From S015-6 sp964384945 (GTDB taxonomy: Bacteria; Desulfobacterota; DSWW01), in contig CAYLMK010000015.1 in the NCBI GenBank assembly GCA_964384945.1, positions 1 through 64,000 on the forward strand: a stretch of 64,000 bases of DNA, written 5' to 3'. Positions within the stretch are counted from its first letter, which is position 1. Each line of letters opens with the position of its first letter. The position numbers and the translations under genes were made by a program. Of this stretch, positions 33,833 to 41,066 are shown in pieces. Under the pieces are notes generated by a model. That model was not told where the DNA came from. It did no database searches and saw only the letters and a program-made list of their open reading frames with translations.

Positions 33833-34249
33833 CTATCTCACGACGGTTACAGGACAATGGGCGTGACGGATGACCTGTCTCGCGGTGCTTCCCACGAGCA
33901 TCCGCTTGAGCCCGCGAACTCCCCGGGTTCCGACCACGATTCCGTTGAAGTCCTCCACCGCGGCGATTCGCACGATCTCGGAGGTGATCGGTCCGACCGC
34001 GATCCTCTCGCGACAGATTACGTCCTTGCTGACCTCCGCGGCCACCTGCCTCGCGTCCGCGAGGATCCTTTCCGCCTTGTCCCGCTTCGGCTTGAATCCG
34101 GGGTAGGTGGGAACCTCTTCCTGCGTAACCGTATCTTCGATCACGTGCATAAGGGTCAGCTCGATTCCGTAGTTCTTTGCAAACTGAGCGGCGTACCGGA
34201 CCGCCTTGTCCCCGTATTCCGATCCGTCGGTGCACACCATGATCTTCAT
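33833..34249 (-). CDS. Universal stress protein (UspA family), first copy
   Basis: Predicted 138 aa. Begins MKIMVCTDGSEYGDKAV and ends with the ATP-binding motif GTRGVRGLKRMLVGSTARQV then HCPVTVV, so it is the nucleotide-binding USP type. AAGGAGGGG before the ATG. Only 23 bp separate it from the upstream USP gene, and the two share about half their residues, suggesting tandem duplication. Usually induced by growth arrest or redox stress. Confidence 0.92.
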   Translation of the reverse strand: MKIMVCTDGSEYGDKAVRYAAQFAKNYGIELTLMHVIEDTVTQEEVPTYPGFKPKRDKAERILADARQVAAEVSKDVICRERIAVGPITSEIVRIAAVEDFNGIVVGTRGVRGLKRMLVGSTARQVIRHAHCPVTVVR

Positions 34250-34272
34250 TCTGTCCCCTCCTTTCGAGAAGC

Positions 34273-34686
34273 TCATCGGACGACCACGACCGGGCAGTGT
34301 GCATAGTTGATGACGTCTTCGGCCACGCTGCCGAGAAGCATTCGTTTCAGCCCTCCCAATCCACGGGTTCCGACGACGATGGTATCGAAACCCTCGGTCT
34401 TCGCGATTCGGACGATTTCCCTCGAAACGGGGCCCACGGCGATCCGCTCGGTCACCGCCACCTGGCCGGCCAGTTCGGAGATGACCTTCCCGGCCTCTTT
34501 CAGGAACTCTTTCGCCTTTTGGGTCTTGTTGCCGTATTTGTCGTAGACGGGCTTCTTCATGCTCGTTTCGTGTTCGATGACGTACATCACGGTCAGGTCG
34601 GCGTGGTAGTTCTTGGCGAAGTCGGCGGCGTACGCAACCGCCTTCTTGGCGACCTCCGATCCGTCGGTGCAAACCAGAATCTTCAT
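34273..34686 (-). CDS. Universal stress protein (UspA family), second copy
   Basis: Predicted 137 aa. MKILVCTDGSEVAKKAV at the start, GTRGLGGLKRMLLGSVAEDV and HCPVVVV at the end; ATP-binding type. Ribosome-binding site GAGAGGGGA before the ATG. A sigma-70-type promoter is found about 110 bp upstream. First gene of a two-gene unit with the copy at 33833. Confidence 0.92.
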   Translation of the reverse strand: MKILVCTDGSEVAKKAVAYAADFAKNYHADLTVMYVIEHETSMKKPVYDKYGNKTQKAKEFLKEAGKVISELAGQVAVTERIAVGPVSREIVRIAKTEGFDTIVVGTRGLGGLKRMLLGSVAEDVINYAHCPVVVVR

Positions 34687-34774
34687 AGTCCGTCCCCTCT
34701 CTTTTGTGCGTTGCACTTTGACAACCCGGCCCCATGGAAAGTCGGAACAAGAAGGAAGCTCGTCGGAGCCATGC

Positions 34775-34804
34775 AGTATATCGAAGCAGCCCGTCGCGGG
34801 TCAA
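34775..34804 (-). promoter_or_regulatory. Promoter of the uspA pair
   Basis: Minus strand TTGACC (34804-34799), 18 bp, TATACT (34780-34775), about 90 bp before the ATG of the first uspA gene. Confidence 0.5.
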
Positions 34805-34936
34805 TGAACTCCGGGCAACAGGAACCTCACGAACCGGGCCGGGGCCCGGACGCGTGCACTCGGCCCCGTTGAAGGCATATACTCATCTCAACCGACGAGG
34901 GGTTTTCTTGACGCGGGTTCGCAGCGAGGAGGCGAC

Positions 34937-36028
34937 TTGGCCGAAACCGTCGCCGCATACGTTTATCCGGGCTGGCACCCCTGTCCGGAACGGGACCGGG
35001 GGCTTCCCCCGGGGTGGAGCGAGTGGGAGCTCGTGCTGGGGGCCAAGCCGCATTTCCCGGGCCACGAGCAGCCCAGGGTCCCGCTGGGCGGCCCCTACGA
35101 CGATTCCCTTCCGGAGACTGCCTCGGAGCAGGTACGCCTGGCCCGCTCCCATGGAGTCGACCTTTTTGTCTACGGATTCTTCTGGTCCCGGGGCAAGCGG
35201 GTCTTCGAGAACGCTCTCGATCAGGGCTTTCTCGGCGCCGGGTCCCGGGACTTCCCCTTTGCGGTGATGTGGGCGAACCGCATGCCCAGGAAGGTGCTGC
35301 CCGTCAAGCGCGCAAGCGACTCCGGGATCCATCCGGACCGGCTCGTGTATACGGACCCGGACGACTTCCTGGAACTTGTTCGCTATCTCGACGAGAGGTA
35401 CTTCCGAAGACCGAACTATTTCCGGCTCTGCGGGCGCCTGCTTTTCTCGATCTTCGACAGCACCTTCTTTGTCCGGCAGATGGGAGTCGAGGCCGCGCGG
35501 GAGGCGATCCGGAGGGCCAGGCGGGTTCTCGCGGACCGGGGCTCACCGGACCTCCACCTCATGGCCCTGAACCCCGCGCCCCGGCTCATGGGCGATCTCG
35601 GGCGGATCGGGTTCGACAGCGCGAGCCACTACGTGCTGCTCCCGGAGTGGAAGGGCGAGTACCTCCAGGACTACCGGCTTCTCACCTCGCGGCGGCAGTC
35701 GGAGTGGGAGGGCCTTCTCCGGAGCGCGCGAATTCCGTACTTTCCCTCGGTCTCGCCCGGATGGGACGCGACCCCCCGTGGCGCCCTGCACGGCGGCGGC
35801 CGGCGGGTCCGCAGGTACCCCTGGTGGCCCGTGGTCGTGGGCGGCGGGCCCGCACGATTTCGGGACTTTCTCGCGGCTGCGGTTCGCTTCAGCCGCCGGC
35901 GCAGCGACGAGGCCATCACCTTCATCGCCTCCTGGAATGAGTGGAGCGAGGGACATTACCTCGAGCCGGACGAGACACACGGAACGGGTTGGCTCGAGGC
36001 GGTGCGGGAGGGAAGGCGCCTTGCTTGA
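34937..36028 (+). CDS. GH99-like (WbsX-type) glycan-active protein
   Basis: Predicted 363 aa. TTG start with GAGGAGG upstream. Contains the WbsX/GH99-like pattern: YVYPGWHPCPERD near the start, ARSHGVDLFVYGFFWSRG, PFAVMWANR, FIASWNEWSEGHYLEPDETHGTGWLEAV near the end, the last being the family's strongest motif. Such proteins occur in polysaccharide clusters, as glycosidases or transfer enzymes; here no other polysaccharide genes are near. It overlaps the radical SAM gene by 8 bp, which implies a joint task. Confidence 0.85.
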   Translation: MAETVAAYVYPGWHPCPERDRGLPPGWSEWELVLGAKPHFPGHEQPRVPLGGPYDDSLPETASEQVRLARSHGVDLFVYGFFWSRGKRVFENALDQGFLGAGSRDFPFAVMWANRMPRKVLPVKRASDSGIHPDRLVYTDPDDFLELVRYLDERYFRRPNYFRLCGRLLFSIFDSTFFVRQMGVEAAREAIRRARRVLADRGSPDLHLMALNPAPRLMGDLGRIGFDSASHYVLLPEWKGEYLQDYRLLTSRRQSEWEGLLRSARIPYFPSVSPGWDATPRGALHGGGRRVRRYPWWPVVVGGGPARFRDFLAAAVRFSRRRSDEAITFIASWNEWSEGHYLEPDETHGTGWLEAVREGRRLA

Positions 36029-36935
36029 CTGGGGCTTCGTCTCCGTGGACCTGGAACTCACGAGCCTCTGCGAAAACCGGTGTGTGGTCTGCCCAAGGGA
36101 GGCCCTGGCGCGGCCGGTCGGCCGGATGGCCTCGGAGACCTTTGAGGCGGTCGCCCGCGTGGTTGCAGAGCAGAAGAGCCTCGTGTCCTTCTCCGGCATG
36201 GGGGACCCGCTGCTCCATCCCGGCGTTTTCGATTTCTGCAAGGACTTGCGCCGCAGGGGCGTGGACTTCCGTCTGGTGGTGAATGCGGCCTCCCTGGCGA
36301 GGGGCGACGATCCGGAAGGACTCGTCCTCGCGCGTCCGAACTCGATCGTGGTGTCCTTCCAGAGTTCGAGGGAAGATGTCTTCCGCCGGCTCTGCCCCGG
36401 GGTATCCTTTGGGGAGGCCCTGGCAGTTACCCGAGCCCTGATCCGGCTTGCCCGGGGCAGGGTCGCGATCCGGGTCGCCGGCATCCGGACACGGATCAAC
36501 GCAGACGAAGCGGAGGACTTCACCCGGTTCTGGAAGGCCGAGGGGGTTCATGCCCGCATGGAAACCTGCCACGGCCGGGGTGGCAACCTCGCGGCCCCCG
36601 GTCTCTACGTGCCCGGCGAGCGCGGCCTCGTATCGGGGCGCTGCGGGCTCTTTGCCTTTCACAGCTTCTTGACCTGGCAGGGGGACGTGCTTGCCTGCTG
36701 CCACGACCTGGCGGGCGGGACACGCCTGGGGAGCCTCCTCGAGGAGGGCGCGGAGCAGATCGGAAGGCGCAAGGCGGAGATCCTGAAGGCGGGCCGGATG
36801 TTCGACCTCTGCGGCCGCTGCGATGAGCCGCTCCGCCTCTGCGAGGCGCCGGCAGGGCCACGGCCGGCGAGCGGGCGGGCCCGCGCCCGGTTCTTCCGGG
36901 GCCTCGTTTGCAGGAGAGAACGGCGGCGCACCTGA
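36021..36935 (+). CDS. Radical SAM protein with SPASM-like C-terminus
   Basis: Predicted 304 aa. TTG start at 36021 with GGAAGG upstream, overlapping the GH99-like gene. Canonical CENRCVVCPRE (CxxxCxxC) at about residues 13-21, SFSGMGDPLLHPGVF next (GGEP-like loop replaced by MGDP), and a cysteine-rich end (GRCGLFAF, VLACCHDL, LCGRCDEPLRLC) that suggests an auxiliary Fe-S cluster. Might modify a peptide or glycan linked to the upstream GH99-like protein. Substrate unknown. Confidence 0.85.
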   Translation: MLDWGFVSVDLELTSLCENRCVVCPREALARPVGRMASETFEAVARVVAEQKSLVSFSGMGDPLLHPGVFDFCKDLRRRGVDFRLVVNAASLARGDDPEGLVLARPNSIVVSFQSSREDVFRRLCPGVSFGEALAVTRALIRLARGRVAIRVAGIRTRINADEAEDFTRFWKAEGVHARMETCHGRGGNLAAPGLYVPGERGLVSGRCGLFAFHSFLTWQGDVLACCHDLAGGTRLGSLLEEGAEQIGRRKAEILKAGRMFDLCGRCDEPLRLCEAPAGPRPASGRARARFFRGLVCRRERRRT

Positions 36936-36967
36936 ATGCGGCATCCGCGTCGCTGGTCTCTTCCGAA

Positions 36968-36999
36968 CCCTTGATCAAGGGCCCCGTTTCCAATACCCT
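36968..36999 (+). promoter_or_regulatory. Promoter with palindromic -35 region, upstream of the Fe-S protein
   Basis: TTGATC (36971-36976), 17 bp, TACCCT (36994-36999). The -35 sits at the centre of a perfect 14-bp palindrome CCCTTGATCAAGGG (36968-36981), a possible operator. Confidence 0.4.
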
Positions 37000-37093
37000 G
37001 CTCCGATGATCTTGACCCGAAAAGGACCGTGGATCCTGCGGCCCGAGGAAGCAGCCTTCCTGCAAAGGCGAAGGGAGAAGGAGGCAAGAAGAG

Positions 37094-38041
37094 ATGATGC
37101 GCGATTTCATCAAGCGGAAGATTGAAGGATCGATGCGTGATTCCACCAAGAATCTTTTCAAGATTCACGGCTGGAAGAACGTGGGGCAGTTCCTGCACGC
37201 CTATTACTACCTTGCCCATCTGGATCAGTACGTCAGGATTCTTCTCCCGGGCCTGCGTGCGCTGGACAGGTACGTTCCGGCATCCAGAAGGGAAACCTTC
37301 CGCTCTCTTTTTGCCTACATACCGGACCGCTACCACGCCAAGGTGATCCCCCTGGACGCGGCCAAGAAGATCGTCACCCTGGAGCAGGATGTGTGCGTCT
37401 CCCCGGAAACCTCGAAGAAGGTCATCCCCTTCGAGATCGACAATCGGATCGCGATCCGGAACCCGGACTCGATCGTGGTCATGAATTGCGCGTGCAGGAG
37501 CGAAAAGAAGAACCCGTGTCAGCCGATAAACGTCTGCATGGTCGTGGGAGAACCTTACGCGTCCTTCACGCTCGAGCACGCCAGGTCCCTGCAGCCCCGG
37601 AGAGTGACCCGGCAGGAGGCGGTCGACCTCCTGGAGGCATGCCACAAGAAGGGTCACGTCCACAACGCCTACTTCAAGGACGCCATGGGGGGTCAGTTTT
37701 ACGCCATCTGCAATTGCTGCAAGTGCTGTTGCGCGGGCATCGAGGTGGACCGGGTTGTCCGATCGATCGGCTTTCGCAAACCGGTCAAGGAACTGGCCCC
37801 TTCCGGATACCTCGCCTTCGTGGATCGGGACAAGTGCAAGGCCTGCGGGCTCTGTGCGGCGAAGTGCCCTTTCGGCGCCGTGTCGATCCCCGGGGAATTC
37901 GCAGTGATCGACCCGGAGGCCTGCATGGGCTGCGGGGTCTGCCCGGACCTGTGCCCGGAAGAGGCCATCGCCTTCAAGAAGGACCCCGCCCGGGGCATCC
38001 CTCTCGATCTCGGCGAACTGGGGCTTGAAATCCGGGCCTGA
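37094..38041 (+). CDS. 4Fe-4S ferredoxin-type protein with ICNCCK motif
   Basis: Predicted 315 aa. Middle part has VVMNCACRSEKKNPC and AICNCCKCCCAG, then a two-cluster ferredoxin domain CKACGLCAAKCP and CMGCGVCPDLCP. It shares the NC(A/P)CR...ICNCCK...2x4Fe-4S layout with the protein at 18432 but lacks the winged-helix start. GGAGG nine bases before the first of two ATGs. Likely electron transfer or redox sensing; family uncharacterised. Confidence 0.83.
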   Translation: MMRDFIKRKIEGSMRDSTKNLFKIHGWKNVGQFLHAYYYLAHLDQYVRILLPGLRALDRYVPASRRETFRSLFAYIPDRYHAKVIPLDAAKKIVTLEQDVCVSPETSKKVIPFEIDNRIAIRNPDSIVVMNCACRSEKKNPCQPINVCMVVGEPYASFTLEHARSLQPRRVTRQEAVDLLEACHKKGHVHNAYFKDAMGGQFYAICNCCKCCCAGIEVDRVVRSIGFRKPVKELAPSGYLAFVDRDKCKACGLCAAKCPFGAVSIPGEFAVIDPEACMGCGVCPDLCPEEAIAFKKDPARGIPLDLGELGLEIRA

Positions 38042-38171
38042 GCGGCCGATCTTGATCCACGCAGACGACCTATAGCCCTTCGGGGATTCCTCGCCCGGAC
38101 AGAGGGCCGCAGGGGGCTTCCGCCCGTCCGCTGCCCTGGTGTCAGTGTCAGATCAGGAGATGGAGCGGCAA

Positions 38172-39569
38172 TCAACCGTGTATCTGCCGCCTTTCCACTG
38201 CCAGGGCCGCCTCCTTGACGGTTTCGGAAAGGGTCGGGTGTGCATGAACCGTACGCGCCACGTCCTCGGCGCTGCCCCCGAACTCGAAGGCGGTCACGGC
38301 CTCTGCGATCATCTCCGAGGCGCGGGGCCCAAGAATGTGAATGCCCAGCAACCGGTCCGTCTCCGCGTGGGACAGGACCTTGACCAGGCCTTCCTCCTCC
38401 CCCATGCATTTGGCGCGCCCGTTGGATTTGAAATAATAGCGGCCGGACTTGTACGGAAGGCCCTGTGCCTTGGCCTCCTCCTCGGTCAGGCCAACCTGGG
38501 CGACCTCGGGCGAGGTGTAGACCACGTTCGGGATGGCCCGGTAGTTCACGTGGCCGGGCTTGCCCGCGATCCGCTCCGCAACGGCCACGCCCTCTTCCTC
38601 GGCCTTGTGGGCCAGCATGGGCCCCCGGACGAGGTCGCCGATCGCATAGACCCCGGGCAGGCTCGTCTCGAGCCGGTCGTTGACGGCGACCCGCCCGTTC
38701 TGCTCGAGACGGACGCCTGCCTCCTCCAGGCCCGCGCCCCGGGTCGCGGGTCTCCTGCCGACCGCGACGAGGAGCCTGTCGCAGGCGATCGGCTCGCTTT
38801 GGCCCTTCTCGTCTCGAACCGTTACCCGGAGCCTGTCTCCCTCGACCTCGGCGCCTTCGACCTTGCTCGAGAGCCGGAAGGCCAGGCCCTGCTTGGTCAG
38901 GGACTTCTCCAAGGCCTTGGAGACCTGGCGGTCGGCAAAGGGTACGATGGCCGGCAGCATCTCGATCACGGTGACCTGCGCGCCGAGGCGTCCCCAGACG
39001 CTTCCCAGTTCCAGGCCGACCGCCCCGGCGCCGACCACGACCAGGTGCCCGGGCACGTTCTCCAAGGAGAGGGCCTCGGTGGAGGAGACGATGCGGCGGC
39101 CGTCGAAGGGAAGGAAGGGAAGCTCGACCGGGACGCTTCCCATGGCGAGCACGATGTGGCCCGCCTCGATTTCCCGCTCTCCGCCTTGGCCGAGCACGGC
39201 GACCCGCCTCGGCCCCGCGAGCCTGCCCGATCCCCTGAGGACCTTGATCTTGTTCTTCTTCATCAGAAGCCCGATGCCCGTGGTCAGTTCCTCCACCACC
39301 CGGTTCTTTCGGGCCATCATCTTCGCAAGGTCGAAACGGACCGCGCCGGCGGTGATACCGTGGTCCGCCAATGCGTGCCTGGCCCGGGAGTAGAGCTCGC
39401 TCGATTCCAGGAGGGCCTTGGACGGGATGCAACCCACGTTCAGGCAGGTGCCGCCCAGGCTCGGCTCCTTTTCGATGAGCGCAACCCGAAGCCCGAGCTG
39501 GGCGGCCCGGATCGCGCCCACGTATCCCCCCGGTCCGGCACCGATGACGGCAAGATCAAAGGCTTCCAT
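38172..39569 (-). CDS. lpdA: Dihydrolipoamide dehydrogenase (E3)
   Basis: Predicted 465 aa. FAD motif VIGAGPGGYVGAIRAAQLG, redox-active disulfide GGTCLNVGCIPSKALL, NAD motif VVGAGAVGLELGSVW and C-terminal HAHPTLSE with the active-site His-Glu pair. Reoxidises lipoyl groups of the E2 component, reducing NAD. It follows the E2 gene by 6 bp, forming the E1-E2-E3 order of an oxoglutarate dehydrogenase set. Confidence 0.95.
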   Translation of the reverse strand: MEAFDLAVIGAGPGGYVGAIRAAQLGLRVALIEKEPSLGGTCLNVGCIPSKALLESSELYSRARHALADHGITAGAVRFDLAKMMARKNRVVEELTTGIGLLMKKNKIKVLRGSGRLAGPRRVAVLGQGGEREIEAGHIVLAMGSVPVELPFLPFDGRRIVSSTEALSLENVPGHLVVVGAGAVGLELGSVWGRLGAQVTVIEMLPAIVPFADRQVSKALEKSLTKQGLAFRLSSKVEGAEVEGDRLRVTVRDEKGQSEPIACDRLLVAVGRRPATRGAGLEEAGVRLEQNGRVAVNDRLETSLPGVYAIGDLVRGPMLAHKAEEEGVAVAERIAGKPGHVNYRAIPNVVYTSPEVAQVGLTEEEAKAQGLPYKSGRYYFKSNGRAKCMGEEEGLVKVLSHAETDRLLGIHILGPRASEMIAEAVTAFEFGGSAEDVARTVHAHPTLSETVKEAALAVERRQIHG

Positions 39570-39575
39570 GTCCCT

Positions 39576-40877
39576 CTATACCTCCAACAACATCCGCTCC
39601 GGGTTCTCGATGCAGTCGACGATCCGCCTGAGGAAGGTTACCGCCTCCCGGCCGTCCACGATCCGGTGGTCATAGGACAGGGCCAGGTACATCATCGGCC
39701 GTATGACGATCTGGTCGTCCACCACGACAGGCCGCTTCTTGATCGCGTGCATGCCCAGGATGCCGCTCTGGGGCGGGTTCAGGATCGGCGTGCTCAGCAG
39801 GGAGCCGAAGACCCCGCCGTTGGAGATCGTGAAGACCGCCCCGGAAAGGTCTGCGAGGGTGATTTTCTTCGTGCGGACCCGTTCGGCCATGTCGGCGATG
39901 GCCAGCTCGATGCCGGCAAAGCCCAGCCTGTCGGCGTCCCGGACGACCGGCACGACCAGGCCCCTGTCCGAGCTGATGGCGACCCCGATGTCATAGTAGT
40001 GGTTCTGGACGATCTCGTCGCCGTCGATCCGGGCGTTCAGGTCCGGGACGGCCTTCAGCGCATCCACCGAGGCCTTGACGAAGAAGGACATGAATCCAAG
40101 GCTGATCCGGTGCGCCTCCTTGAAGGCCTGCTTGTGTTTTTCCCGCCACGCAAAGACATTCGTCATGTCCGCCTCGTTGAAGGTGGTCAGCATGGCGGTC
40201 GTCTGCTTTGCCTCCACGAGGCGCTCCGCGATGCGATGCCGGAGCGGGCTCATGGGCCTGCGGGTCTCTCGCTCCGCCGGCTGCGGAGCACAGAGGGGCG
40301 GGGCGGAAAGGGCGGGGCGGGGATCGGCCGGCGCCTTGGGGGCCGGCGGTTCCTGCTGTGCCTGCCAGGGCTGGATCGTCTTCAAGTGCCGGACCACGTC
40401 CTCCTTGGTGATCCTGCCTCCCTTGCCCGTTCCGGCAATGGCCGCGGGGTCCAGCCGGAATTCCTCGATCATCCGCCGGACCGCAGGGGACAGGGATTCC
40501 CGTTCGGCCATCTCGATCACCTTTGCGCCGGCCTGGGGCGCGCCGGCCGGCGGCGAGATGGGCGGGGCTTCGGTCTGGGCGGCAGCCGGCTTCTCCGCCT
40601 CGGCCGGCGGCTGCGGCGGCGGGACATCGGCCTCGACAGCGGCATCCGTGTCGATGGCGGCCACCACCTGTCCGATCTTGACCGTCCGGCCTGCCGGGAC
40701 GAGGGGCTTGATCCTGCCTGCGTACTCGGAAGGGACCTCCACGGTGATCTTGTCGGTTTCCAGCTCGAACAGGGGATCGTCGATCCGGACGATGTCCCCC
40801 TCCTGCTTGAACCACTGTACAAGCGTCCCCTCGGTGATGGATTCGCCCACCTCGGGCACCTTCACTTCGGCCAGCAT
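39576..40877 (-). CDS. sucB: 2-oxoglutarate dehydrogenase E2 (dihydrolipoyl succinyltransferase)
   Basis: Predicted 433 aa. Lipoyl domain with ELETDKITVEV (lipoyl-lysine), an Ala/Pro-rich linker, the E3-binding domain (LSPAVRRMIEEFRLDPAAIAGTGKGGRITKEDV) and the catalytic domain ending SYDHRIVDGREAV, where His and Asp catalyse acyl transfer. Start MLAEVKVPEVGESITEG is natural. Sits between E1 and E3 genes on the same strand, with about 190 bp before it from E1. Confidence 0.95.
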   Translation of the reverse strand: MLAEVKVPEVGESITEGTLVQWFKQEGDIVRIDDPLFELETDKITVEVPSEYAGRIKPLVPAGRTVKIGQVVAAIDTDAAVEADVPPPQPPAEAEKPAAAQTEAPPISPPAGAPQAGAKVIEMAERESLSPAVRRMIEEFRLDPAAIAGTGKGGRITKEDVVRHLKTIQPWQAQQEPPAPKAPADPRPALSAPPLCAPQPAERETRRPMSPLRHRIAERLVEAKQTTAMLTTFNEADMTNVFAWREKHKQAFKEAHRISLGFMSFFVKASVDALKAVPDLNARIDGDEIVQNHYYDIGVAISSDRGLVVPVVRDADRLGFAGIELAIADMAERVRTKKITLADLSGAVFTISNGGVFGSLLSTPILNPPQSGILGMHAIKKRPVVVDDQIVIRPMMYLALSYDHRIVDGREAVTFLRRIVDCIENPERMLLEV

Positions 40878-41066
40878 GTCTCACACCTCCTCGGGATACC
40901 CGATTCTCCGTCATGAGCTCGAAGCTCTCGGCTATTGGCCCACCCCGCCCCGGCTTTCCTTTGGGAGGTGGGGAATGGGAGACAACAGCCGGCAGCGGAA
41001 CGCCAAAAGCCGTTTCTCCCTCTCCCCCATCCCGACCGCCGATCCCGGCCCCTTTTCCTTGCCTTC

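Noticed and set aside
38139..40916. A 925-codon plus-strand frame opposite lpdA and sucB
   Set aside because: Antisense to two enzymes with intact catalytic motifs; composition is a codon-bias artefact.
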